The notes beneath the pieces were generated by a model. The model saw only the letters and a program-made list of their open reading frames with translations. It searched no databases and had not been told where the DNA came from. A stretch of DNA of 29,223 bases, taken from NCBI GenBank assembly GCA_039820405.1, contig JBCBQC010000078.1:1-29223 (forward strand), written 5' to 3'. The translations under genes and the position numbers were made by a program. How positions within the stretch are numbered: the stretch's first letter is position 1; each line of letters opens with the position of its first letter. Of this stretch, positions 16,419-23,336 are shown in pieces. The stretch comes from CALLVY01 sp937899855. GTDB lineage: Bacteria > Bacteroidota > Bacteroidia > Chitinophagales > Saprospiraceae.

Positions 16419-16440
16419 GAGGCGTTTAGCCTCTTTTTTA
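16419..16440 (+). terminator. Short intrinsic terminator upstream of padR
   Basis: GAGGC-GTTTA-GCCTC (16419-16433) followed directly by TTTTTTA. The stem is only five pairs but the T run is good. It would end readthrough from ald before the padR promoter. Confidence 0.6.
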
Positions 16441-16465
16441 CACCTACTACTGTGGATAAATTTAG

Positions 16466-16505
16466 TACTATGTATTGCATAGTAGTGTATGAATTCTTAT
16501 CTTTG
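16466..16505 (+). promoter_or_regulatory. padR promoter with overlapping palindromic operator
   Basis: TTG at 16475-16477 and TATCTTTG at 16498-16505 are separated by 20 bases, as in the HU promoter. A perfect 7-bp inverted repeat, TACTATG (16466-16472) and CATAGTA (16478-16484) across TATTG, covers the -33 element. PadR proteins typically repress their own operon from palindromes of this kind, so it is the likely autoregulatory site. The -7 box ends four bases before the padR ATG, predicting a leaderless transcript. Confidence 0.65.
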
Positions 16506-16509
16506 AAGT

Positions 16510-16851
16510 ATGAAATTAGAAAATACCAAGGCCCAGATGCGAAAAGGAGTGCTCGAGCTGTGCATCCTTTCGATCATTGCGGAGGAGGAGGTTTATCCAT
16601 CGGACATCATCAAGAAGTTGGAGGCCTCGGAACTGATCGTGGTGCAGGGGACTTTGTATCCGCTACTGACGCGGCTAAAGAATGCGGGTTTGTTGCACTA
16701 TACCTGGAGGGAGTCGACGTCGGGGCCGCCGCGGAAGTATTTTCACATCACCGATACGGGACGCGAGTTCCTCAACGGTTTGATCAGCACTTGGCATCAA
16801 CTCGTTCACGCTGTAAATCAATCAACAAAAAACATCGCCAGTAATGAATAA
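16510..16851 (+). CDS. PadR family transcriptional regulator
   Basis: A 113-residue winged-helix repressor. The family pattern is clear: RKGVLELCILSIIAEEEVYPSDIIKKLE (helices 1-2), then VVQGTLYPLLTRLKNAGLLHY (recognition helix) and the wing ESTSGPPRKYFHITDTGREFL. It is the short form without a long C-terminal dimerisation arm. Its stop overlaps the start of the PspC gene by eight bases (ATGAATAA), so the two are translationally coupled and PadR probably controls the PspC protein and itself through the palindrome at 16466-16484. Confidence 0.93.
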   Translation: MKLENTKAQMRKGVLELCILSIIAEEEVYPSDIIKKLEASELIVVQGTLYPLLTRLKNAGLLHYTWRESTSGPPRKYFHITDTGREFLNGLISTWHQLVHAVNQSTKNIASNE

Positions 16852-17623
16852 AGTATTCAACATCAACTTGGGAGGCTATCCGTTCACGATCGATGAGGAT
16901 GCGTTTGAGCATCTGAGCGCTTACCTCAAAACGATTCACCATCATTTTCGTGACTTTGAGGGTTATGAGGAGATCACCTCCGACATTGAGGCGCGGATGG
17001 CGGAGCTCTTTCAGGAGGGCTTGGAGGGGCGGCCCATCGTCACGCTCAAGGACGTCGACGCAGCGATTGGGATCATGGGAACGCCCGAGGACTTTGGTGC
17101 GGATCCCGTGGAGGACTACGGTGAGGAGGCCACGGCGACGGCTCGCGGCACCCGTCAGCAGCGTCAGCAGCGTCAGCGCAGTACGGGTTATAAGACGGGG
17201 CGCCGCTTGTTTCGCAACGGCGAGGACGAAGTGGTGGGAGGGGTGTGCTCCGGGGTGGCGGCTTACTTTGGGATTGAGGATCCCCTGTGGGTCCGTTTGG
17301 CTTGCGTGCTGTTGGTGATCTCGGGTGGTTTTGGGATTCCGGCTTATCTGATTCTTTGGGCCATCGTACCCAAGGCGGAGACGGCGAGCGACCGATTGGC
17401 GATGCGTGGTGAGCCGATCAACGTGTCGAACATCGGTAAGGTGGTGGAAGAGGAGTTGGAATACTTTTCGGAGCGGGTATCGGAATGGGGGGAGGAGCTG
17501 GGCTCAAAAAAAAAAGTCAGACCGGAACGGAGGATGCGGGAGCTGGACGAACTGGAAGAACTGGATCTAGAACTAAAAGATCTGCTGCACGAGACACCAT
17601 TCAGAAAGGGGTATCACTGCTAG
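16844..17623 (+). CDS. PspC-domain membrane protein, N-terminal part (reading frame ends early)
   Basis: A 259-codon frame. Residues 1-~95 (FNINLGGYPFTIDEDAFEHL ... ISDIEARMAELFQEGL) are the conserved N-terminal region of Bacteroidota PspC proteins. A Q/R-rich linker (TRQQRQQRQR, 103-112) precedes the PspC domain at ~118-178, with VVGGVCSGVAAYFGIEDPLWVR and a membrane helix VLLVISGGFGIPAYLILWAIV. A charged helical stretch follows (RMRELDELEELDLELKDLL). The frame stops at 17621, while the expected further membrane helices and C-terminal domain continue in the -1 frame at 17485-19098. In relatives I believe these parts form one protein of about 750 residues. PspC proteins sense or respond to envelope stress. 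Coupled to the upstream PadR gene. Confidence 0.8.
   Translation: MNKVFNINLGGYPFTIDEDAFEHLSAYLKTIHHHFRDFEGYEEITSDIEARMAELFQEGLEGRPIVTLKDVDAAIGIMGTPEDFGADPVEDYGEEATATARGTRQQRQQRQRSTGYKTGRRLFRNGEDEVVGGVCSGVAAYFGIEDPLWVRLACVLLVISGGFGIPAYLILWAIVPKAETASDRLAMRGEPINVSNIGKVVEEELEYFSERVSEWGEELGSKKKVRPERRMRELDELEELDLELKDLLHETPFRKGYHC
17153..17179 (+). repeat. Three tandem 9-base units in the PspC linker
   Basis: CGTCAGCAG is repeated twice and followed by CGTCAGCGC, encoding RQQ/RQR-type units of a flexible linker. Change in copy number would keep the frame. Confidence 0.7.
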
Positions 17624-19098
17624 GACAGTTCCTTTCCTCCGCCATTCAGCTGGTACTCAAGATTTGGAAGCCCATTCTTTTCCTAGTCATTTTGGGTCTG
17701 ATCCTCTTTCTCTTCGCCATCTGGGTACTGTCGATTATCGGCTTTTTCCTGGCCTCGCCCTACGCCAACTTTATCATTCCGGGCAAAAACTTCGTGGCCA
17801 TCCTGGGCTTTATCTGCGTGTTTATCGTGATCGGCGTTCCCTTTCTGGCGGTCGTTTTTCGGGGCGCCCGTTTGCTCCTCCGCCGTCCGGTGATTGCCCC
17901 CCGTTGGCAAGCCGGCCTGTGGACGTTCTGGGGCCTCAGCTTTATCAGCCTCTTCGCCCTGGTCAGCTTTACCGGCCGCCAATTCAGCGAAGGCCGGGAA
18001 GAGGGACTGGCCATTGATCTGGCCACCACGGTCAACAGCGATACCCTCCACCTCGACCTGCGGCGCAACCTCTCCCGCGATGCCATGATCCAACTGGGAC
18101 ACGTGATTCTGTCCGATCTACAACTCCACGATGGCAACGTACACCTCGACATCCGTCGGAGTAAAAATGGAAAATTTGAACTGGAGCAACGGCAGTATTC
18201 CCGCGGCGAAACGACGGCCGAAGCGACCCGGCTGGCCAATGAGATCCGCTACCAGGTAGAGCAAGACGAGGGGCTCCTGATCTTCCCCGAAGGTTTTATC
18301 ATCGACCGGCAGGGCCGCTGGCGGGCTCAGGAAGTCCGGCTGACCCTCTGGGTCCCGGAGGGGCAACTGCTGACGCTGGACCGCGAGGTCAACCGCATCC
18401 TCGACGGCGTCGATGTCGCCGAGCACCACCTTCGGCCCGAGTGGCACGAAAACCGCCTGTGGAAAATGAGCTCGGAAGGTCTGGTGTGCATCGACTGCCC
18501 GGAGAGCAAGGTGGAGGACAAGCAATTCGAATGGCGTGACTTTAAACACTTGCAAATCGAGGGAGAGATGAAGGTCTTGATCGAGCGTGGGGAATACGGG
18601 ATCCGACTAACGGGAAAAGAGGTGTACACCCGTGAAATTGAGGTGATTAAAACGGGAGATATTCTGAGCATCAGTGCCGACTACGATGATCCCATCAGTC
18701 CGGTCCGACTTTTCGTGACCCTCCCCCAACTCCACCGCCTGGACCTCGACCAAACCGACGACGTCAAACTCCACGGCTTTAGCCAGCCCCACCTCCAAGT
18801 CAAAATGGACGGTCGCAACGACCTGGAGGCCTTCGTCAACATCGACTCTCTCGATTTACAATTGCGCGGTCGGGGTGAGGTAGAGCTGCGGGGTAGCGGC
18901 CATTACTTACGGGCCAAGCTGGCGGATCGGCTCCGGCTGGACGCCGAGCACTACGCCGTGGCGGTGGCGGAAGTAAGTACCCGCAATGCCAGTCGCGCGG
19001 CGCTCTCCGTGAGCGACACCCTGCGCCGCCAGGCCTACAACGGCCAGGAGCGCATCAGCAGCGACCAAGATCCAAAAGTTGTTATTGATTCACAGTAG
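17485..19098 (+). CDS. C-terminal part of the PspC protein: membrane helices plus DUF2807-like beta domain
   Basis: A 537-codon frame shifted by -1 relative to the PspC gene. The nominal ATG at 17485 is doubtful: the first ~36 codons are GGA/AGA/ACT-rich and unlike the rest of the genome, so useful coding probably starts near 17593. From there come membrane helices (KPILFLVILGLILFLFAIWV, then a second near LGFICVFIVIGVPFLAVVF and a third near LWTFWGLSFISLFALVSF). After a middle region (~190-350) a C-terminal stretch (~355-520) has repeated short beta strands such as FKHLQIEGEMKVLIERG, LHRLDLDQTDDVKLHGF and LDLQLRGRGEVELRGSG. This pattern fits the DUF2807 (GIN, putative adhesin head) domain. 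It is most likely the second half of the gene at 16844. A terminator follows at 19109-19140. Confidence 0.7.
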   Translation: MGGGAGLKKKSQTGTEDAGAGRTGRTGSRTKRSAARDTIQKGVSLLGQFLSSAIQLVLKIWKPILFLVILGLILFLFAIWVLSIIGFFLASPYANFIIPGKNFVAILGFICVFIVIGVPFLAVVFRGARLLLRRPVIAPRWQAGLWTFWGLSFISLFALVSFTGRQFSEGREEGLAIDLATTVNSDTLHLDLRRNLSRDAMIQLGHVILSDLQLHDGNVHLDIRRSKNGKFELEQRQYSRGETTAEATRLANEIRYQVEQDEGLLIFPEGFIIDRQGRWRAQEVRLTLWVPEGQLLTLDREVNRILDGVDVAEHHLRPEWHENRLWKMSSEGLVCIDCPESKVEDKQFEWRDFKHLQIEGEMKVLIERGEYGIRLTGKEVYTREIEVIKTGDILSISADYDDPISPVRLFVTLPQLHRLDLDQTDDVKLHGFSQPHLQVKMDGRNDLEAFVNIDSLDLQLRGRGEVELRGSGHYLRAKLADRLRLDAEHYAVAVAEVSTRNASRAALSVSDTLRRQAYNGQERISSDQDPKVVIDSQ

Positions 19099-19108
19099 TG
19101 AGTGATCG

Positions 19109-19140
19109 CTCCCGGCTTCTCCCCGAAGTCGGGAGTTTTT
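19109..19140 (+). terminator. Intrinsic terminator after the PspC/DUF2807 locus
   Basis: CTCCCGGCTTC (19109-19119) pairs with GAAGTCGGGAG (19125-19135) with one G-T wobble, a five-base loop, and is followed by TTTTT. Confidence 0.88.
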
Positions 19141-19236
19141 AGCAAGGGGGAGGAGAAGCAGGTATTTTTTCCGATATTGGGCCTTGGCGAGCGCTACGCC
19201 CCGCTGCGCTTGTCCACCACATAAAAAGCCCGCAAG

Positions 19237-19734
19237 ATGCCCAGGCCCCAATCAAAAACAGTGCTCCTGACCCTCAGTCAGGAGCGTTATCGCCAGCTAC
19301 TGGAATTGGTCCATTCCTATTCCGCGGCGGAGGTTCATCGGGAATTTCCCCCGGGTAGCCTCAACCGCAACATTCGCGACGTCCTGGCCCACTTGCACCA
19401 CTGGCACCACCTGTTGTTGGGATGGTACGCCGTGGGGATGCGGGGTGAAAAACCAGCCATGCCCGCCCCGGGCTACACTTGGAAAACCCTGCCGGCCCTC
19501 AACCACGCCATCTGGCAGCAATACCAAACCACCGATCTGGACGCGGCGCGGGAACTGCTGGACGAATCGTACCGGGCGGTTCGCGAGCTGATTCAGCGCC
19601 ACAGCGATGCCGAACTTTTTGAAAAGCGCCGCTATCCCTGGACGGGCAGCACTTCGCTCGGCGCCTACCTGGTGTCCAACACGTCCAGCCATTACGCTTG
19701 GGCCATTAAGTTGATCCGCAAATCCATGAAATAA
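19237..19734 (+). CDS. ClbS/DfsB family four-helix bundle protein (DUF1706)
   Basis: A 165-residue helical protein. The opening SKTVLLTLSQERYRQLLELV, the segment NRNIRDVLAHLHHWHHLLLGWY and the C-terminal SLGAYLVSNTSSHYAWAIKLIRK match the ClbS/DfsB family. ClbS itself protects colibactin producers by opening the warhead cyclopropane, but most family members occur without that pathway and have no known substrate. No polyketide or peptide synthetase gene is in this window. It is followed 13 bases later by a pyridoxamine-phosphate-oxidase-like gene and may be co-transcribed with it. Confidence 0.85.
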   Translation: MPRPQSKTVLLTLSQERYRQLLELVHSYSAAEVHREFPPGSLNRNIRDVLAHLHHWHHLLLGWYAVGMRGEKPAMPAPGYTWKTLPALNHAIWQQYQTTDLDAARELLDESYRAVRELIQRHSDAELFEKRRYPWTGSTSLGAYLVSNTSSHYAWAIKLIRKSMK

Positions 19735-19747
19735 ATTACCATCCCCC

Positions 19748-20227
19748 ATGCTTCCCATCAACGATTCCATCAAGACCGCCATCGACCGCAGCGTACTGTG
19801 CTGGTTGGCGACGGCTTCGGCCGATAATTTGCCCAATGTCTCCCCCAAGGAGGTCTTTGCCGCCTACCGCGACGAGTGTATCCTCATTGCCAATATCGCT
19901 TCGCCCCGGAGTGTGAAAAATATTGGGGAAAACGATCGGGTCTGTCTGAGTTTTATTGACATCTTTACCCAAAGGGGCTACCAGCTCAAAGGAAACGCCG
20001 AGATCGTGCGTGATGCCCATCCCGATTACGCAGCGATGCGGGCGGTACTGGAAAAAATCACGCAGGGCAAATTCCCCTTCGCCAGCCTCACCAAAATCGC
20101 AGTGACCAAAATCAAGCCCCTGATGGCTCCGAGTTATTTCTTATTTCCCGATTCGACGGAGCGGGACCGGATCGAGGACGCCAAGCGTTCGTACGGGGTG
20201 AGTCGATTGGTGGGGGAGGGGGACTAG
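19748..20227 (+). CDS. Pyridoxamine 5'-phosphate oxidase family (split-barrel flavin-binding) protein
   Basis: A 159-residue protein. The first strands (LCWLATASADNLPNVSPKEVFAAY) and DECILIANIASPRSVKNIGENDRVCLSF fit the FMN-binding split barrel, where this pattern contacts the flavin phosphate. RGYQLKGNAEIV is the next conserved strand pair. Family members use FMN, F420 or heme and most are not true PdxH enzymes; this short, single-domain form is best called a general flavin-binding oxidoreductase. It lies 13 bases downstream of the ClbS-like gene. Confidence 0.85.
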   Translation: MLPINDSIKTAIDRSVLCWLATASADNLPNVSPKEVFAAYRDECILIANIASPRSVKNIGENDRVCLSFIDIFTQRGYQLKGNAEIVRDAHPDYAAMRAVLEKITQGKFPFASLTKIAVTKIKPLMAPSYFLFPDSTERDRIEDAKRSYGVSRLVGEGD

Positions 20228-20419
20228 CTGGCCCAAACGGCCGTCACTGGGAAAGGGGCCGAAGGCGGCCAGTCATTTACCGAAGATTCGCACGACGAGA
20301 TCAACCGGAGCATTGCTTCAAAAGTTTCTCAGGGGCGTGCTTCTTTCCCGTGATTTTGGTATCTTCTGTGCCCGGCTACCCCTACCGGTGGAGCCTCCGG
20401 GATAAAACAATGTTGCCTG

Positions 20420-21256
20420 ATGAAAGAATTTCTCGTACCCGACCACCTGGTGGAAACGCCGGGCAAAACGGGTTTGATTTGGTATCAGAATGACTCGGAC
20501 CTAAACAAGGGTCGGGTCAACTTCACCCAGTTTGTCTTCAGCTTTTTGCTAGAGGGGCGTAAGGAATTGTTTGCGCCCGACGGTTTTGTCGAATTGGGCA
20601 AGGACGAATTTGTCCTCATCGGAAGTGCCACTTGCTTGATGACCGAACGGCGCTCGCCCATTACCGAGTCCTATCAGAGCGTATTGTTCACCTTTTCGCA
20701 GACGGTGTTGGCCGATTTTAAATTCAAACACCGGGAAAAGATTTCCTCCCGAGCCGGGGCAATGAGCGCCAGCGTGTTAAAATTTCCCCACGATCCCTTC
20801 ACCCGCAACTTTGTCCACTCCCTCCAGATTCTGGGCAGACATCATCAGCACTCCTTGTATGAGGTCAAGCTGGAGGAGTTGCTCCTCTATTTGCTCCACG
20901 AGTATCCCACCGTACTCCAAACCTTTTTGAGTGCCCACGAGTGGAACCGCGAGTTGGAATTGCGCAAAATTGTCGAAAACAACATCAGCTCCAACCTGAG
21001 TATTGAGGAGCTGGCTTTCCTCTGCAATATGAGCCCGTCTACCTTCAAGCGACACTTTACCCGACAGTACCAACAGCCCCCCCAACGCTGGATCGCCGGC
21101 AAACGCCTAGACTTGGCCCAGTACTGGATCGCCGAAGGCAAGCGCCCCAAGGAGATCTACGCCGAATTGGGCTATACCACCCTGTCCAATTTTATACGCG
21201 CCTACAAAAAACACTTTGGGGTGAGCACCCGGGCCCACCGAAATGAACTTTTATGA
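20420..21256 (+). CDS. AraC family transcriptional regulator
   Basis: A 278-residue protein. Residues ~1-165 form a cupin-like sensor domain (FTQFVFSFLLEGRKELFAPDG, ELGKDEFVLIGSATCLMTERR) and ~175-278 the double helix-turn-helix. The first HTH is NLSIEELAFLCNMSPSTFKRHFTRQY and the second RPKEIYAELGYTTLSNFIRAYKKHFGVS. N-terminal spelling resembles the ExsA-like group found in Bacteroidota. The YbhB-like gene begins 73 bases downstream in the same direction and is a candidate target, but no operator was identified. Confidence 0.92.
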   Translation: MKEFLVPDHLVETPGKTGLIWYQNDSDLNKGRVNFTQFVFSFLLEGRKELFAPDGFVELGKDEFVLIGSATCLMTERRSPITESYQSVLFTFSQTVLADFKFKHREKISSRAGAMSASVLKFPHDPFTRNFVHSLQILGRHHQHSLYEVKLEELLLYLLHEYPTVLQTFLSAHEWNRELELRKIVENNISSNLSIEELAFLCNMSPSTFKRHFTRQYQQPPQRWIAGKRLDLAQYWIAEGKRPKEIYAELGYTTLSNFIRAYKKHFGVSTRAHRNELL

Positions 21257-21329
21257 ATACTTTTTAAGCCAAATGGCAGGGGAGAAAGCGGCATCTTTGG
21301 GGCATTGAATCATCAAAGTTAGCTCGCTC

Positions 21330-21872
21330 ATGAAAAAAATATTCCTATTCCTCGGTCTCCTCGCGGGACTAAACATCGGCGCTGCCCAAACCTTCACCCT
21401 CCAAAGTAAAGACGTCGGTGGTCAAGCCACGCTCAAGGAAGTCTTCAGCGGTTTTGGCTGTACCGGCGAAAACGTCTCCCCCCAACTGTCTTGGGAAAAC
21501 AGCCCCGCCGGCACCAAAAGCTACGCCGTCACCATGTACGATCCCGACGCCCCCACCGGCAGCGGTTGGTGGCACTGGTTGCTGTTTGACCTCCCCGCTG
21601 ACCTCAGTGAACTCCAGAGTGGTGCGGGCCATACGGACGGTCAGCTGCTCCCCGCCGGCGCCATCCAAAGCCGGACCGACTACGGCAGCGTAGGCTACGG
21701 TGGGCCCTGCCCCCCCGAAGGCCACGGCTTTCACACCTACATCATCACCGTATACGCCCTCAAAGTTGACCGTCTCGGACTGGATGCCCAAGCTACCCCC
21801 GCCGTGGTGGGCTATACGCTCAATGCCAATACCATCGAAAAGGCCTCGATCGTGATGTATTACCAACGCTAG
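21330..21872 (+). CDS. YbhB/YbcL family (phosphatidylethanolamine-binding/Raf kinase inhibitor-like) secreted protein
   Basis: A 180-residue protein with a signal peptide (MKKIFLFLGLLAGLNIGAAQ, cleavage near residue 19). The mature part shows the PEBP fold signatures: GCTGENVSPQLSWENSPAGTK, the D-P-D-A-P-T loop with GWWHWLLFDLP, and YGGPCPPEGHGFHTYIITVYAL. Together they build the conserved ligand-binding pocket. Bacterial members bind small anions or phospholipid head groups, and their biological role is poorly known. CATCTTTG at 21292-21299 is a possible weak -7 element. It lies after the AraC regulator, a common type of pairing for a controlled gene. Confidence 0.92.
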   Translation: MKKIFLFLGLLAGLNIGAAQTFTLQSKDVGGQATLKEVFSGFGCTGENVSPQLSWENSPAGTKSYAVTMYDPDAPTGSGWWHWLLFDLPADLSELQSGAGHTDGQLLPAGAIQSRTDYGSVGYGGPCPPEGHGFHTYIITVYALKVDRLGLDAQATPAVVGYTLNANTIEKASIVMYYQR

Positions 21873-21898
21873 GCCGCAGTAGAAAATAACACCAGTTA

Positions 21899-22411
21899 GT
21901 GCCGAGCCCTCGTCCCGCAAGTGGTGACGAGGGCTTGAAACTACCCCAGCTCACCCCAGCGGAATACCTCCAGCGGGAGCGAGCGTCCGGCGATAAGTAC
22001 GAATTCCACGATGGAAGGGTGTACGCGCTAGCGGGAGGGACGGTAAATCACGGATTGATCGGTGGCAACGTTTATCCCGATGCCATGGTTATTTGTGGTG
22101 GCCTTGAAAAATCGGATGAGGTAGTGGATGCACTGGTCAATCCCCTTTTGATTGTGGAGGTCTTATCGAAATCGACCGCCGAATACGATCGTGGCGATAA
22201 ATTCTACTTCTACCGCCAGTTGCCCAGTTTTAAGGAGTACATACTGATTGAGCAAGACCGCTACGTAGTGGACGTTCACTACAAGCGGGCACAGCGTGAT
22301 TTGTGGCAAATCACGCGTTACGAAGGTTGGGAGCAGCGGGTAAAACTACAATCCTTAAACCTGGAAATCAGTATGGAGGAATGGTACTTCCGCGTGGAGC
22401 TGGAGGCTTAG
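21899..22411 (+). CDS. Uma2 family endonuclease, internally shortened (possibly decayed)
   Basis: A 170-residue frame of the Uma2/DUF820 PD-(D/E)XK nuclease family. The family start PQLTPAEYLQRERAS-DKYEFHDGRVYALAGGTVNHGLIGGN, the core YPDAMVICGG and VVDALVNPLLIVEVLSKSTAEYDRGDKFYFYRQLPSFKEYILIEQD are all clear. The C-terminal part is complete too. However, in normal members about 35 residues (a helix and strand) stand between NH-I-GN and YPD; here GGNV joins YPD directly, so that segment is missing in frame. The predicted start is GTG at 21899, lying in a palindrome, or TTG at 21935; there is no ATG. A deleted, probably inactive copy is the most likely reading. Such genes often occur in large families of uncertain role. 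Confidence 0.65.
   Translation: MPSPRPASGDEGLKLPQLTPAEYLQRERASGDKYEFHDGRVYALAGGTVNHGLIGGNVYPDAMVICGGLEKSDEVVDALVNPLLIVEVLSKSTAEYDRGDKFYFYRQLPSFKEYILIEQDRYVVDVHYKRAQRDLWQITRYEGWEQRVKLQSLNLEISMEEWYFRVELEA
21905..21935. repeat. 10-bp perfect inverted repeat at the uma2 5' end
   Basis: AGCCCTCGTC (21905-21914) pairs with GACGAGGGCT (21926-21935) across an 11-base loop, 32 bases after the YbhB-like stop. There is no T run, so it may be a poor terminator. It overlaps the nominal GTG start of the following gene, which suggests that the real start, if any, is the TTG at 21935. Confidence 0.6.
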
Positions 22412-22461
22412 GGGGCTCCTCAGCCGAAAGTTTTTTACTATATTCAACAAAAAATAAACTT

Positions 22462-23325
22462 ATGAAACGATCTGCCCCCCTCATCAGCCTGCTTATTGCG
22501 CTGTTCCTCACCACTACTGCCCACACCCAATCCTGCCTGCCCAGCGGCATCGTACTGGGACGACAATCCGATATCGACAACTTTTACGTCAACTTTCCCC
22601 AGTGTACCGCCATCGAAGGCCGGCTCTATATCTGGGAGACCGATGGCGGCGGCATCACCAATCTGGAAGGCCTGGAGCAAATCGAATCGGTAGGGGGCGA
22701 CCTGCGGATTATTGCCACCGACGCCCTCCCGAATCTGGAAGGTCTGGAACGCCTTCAATTCGTAGGGGGAGATCTGCGGATATTTCGCAACGAATCCCTG
22801 CTTGACCTTAGCGGTCTGGAAGGGCTACAAAGCATCGGGGGCAACCTCATCATCCAAGAAAATACGGAGTTCCGTGATTTGTCGGTCCTCGATGGGGTAT
22901 CCAACTTTGCGGGAGAAGTGGAGATCTGGGGAAACCCCCAGCTGGCGGTTTGTCAGGAGGCCCTCGTCTGCGATTACCTGACGGGTCTCGACAATATCTA
23001 CACCGCCCGCGTATTTAGCAATGCCACGGGCTGTATGGACCCCCGCGAAATCCTCGAAGCCTGTAACGTCAGCAGCACGCAAAACGTTTGGTCCACCACG
23101 AGCCTCCAGGTCTATCCCAACCCGACCCAACACCGCGTTCAGCTCCGGGGCTTGGGGCCCGTCACCGCTACGGTAGCGGTATTTGATGGAGCGGGGCAGC
23201 GCTTATTCGAAACGGCCTATCAGCCCGATTTGGAGGTCGACCTGAGTGCCTATCCCAGCGGGCTCTACTGGCTGGCGGTGAGCACGGAGCGCGGGCAATG
23301 GGTCGAACGGGTGGTCAAACGCTAG
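22462..23325 (+). CDS. Secreted L-domain-like repeat protein with T9SS sorting domain
   Basis: A 287-residue exported protein. It has a signal peptide (1-~22, KRSAPLISLLIALFLTTTAHTQ) and a repeat region (~50-165) with LEGLEQIESVGGDLRI, LEGLERLQFVGGDLRIF and LSGLEGLQSIGGNLII. These are receptor-L-domain-like repeats of about 24 residues forming a short beta-helix. A cysteine-containing cap (C164, C170, C191, C201) follows. The C-terminal ~75 residues, starting at SLQVYPNPTQHRVQLRG and ending GLYWLAVSTERGQWVERVVKR, form a type A sorting domain of the type IX secretion system. ATG at 22462 is preferred over an upstream frame extension, because it directly begins the signal peptide. Role probably surface binding; ligand unknown. 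Confidence 0.85.
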   Translation: MKRSAPLISLLIALFLTTTAHTQSCLPSGIVLGRQSDIDNFYVNFPQCTAIEGRLYIWETDGGGITNLEGLEQIESVGGDLRIIATDALPNLEGLERLQFVGGDLRIFRNESLLDLSGLEGLQSIGGNLIIQENTEFRDLSVLDGVSNFAGEVEIWGNPQLAVCQEALVCDYLTGLDNIYTARVFSNATGCMDPREILEACNVSSTQNVWSTTSLQVYPNPTQHRVQLRGLGPVTATVAVFDGAGQRLFETAYQPDLEVDLSAYPSGLYWLAVSTERGQWVERVVKR

Positions 23326-23336
23326 CGCCAGCTGGT

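Noticed and set aside
17153..17179. CRISPR-like or mobile repeat
   Set aside because: Only three 9-base coding units in a protein linker; no spacers.
17506..17515. Ten-A run as a proven programmed frameshift site
   Set aside because: It is a good slippery sequence, but codon usage stays zero-frame-like for about 75 bases after it, so it is kept only as one of two options.
22303..22461. N-terminal extension of the T9SS protein
   Set aside because: It overlaps the uma2 gene in another frame, and the signal peptide begins exactly at the ATG at 22462.
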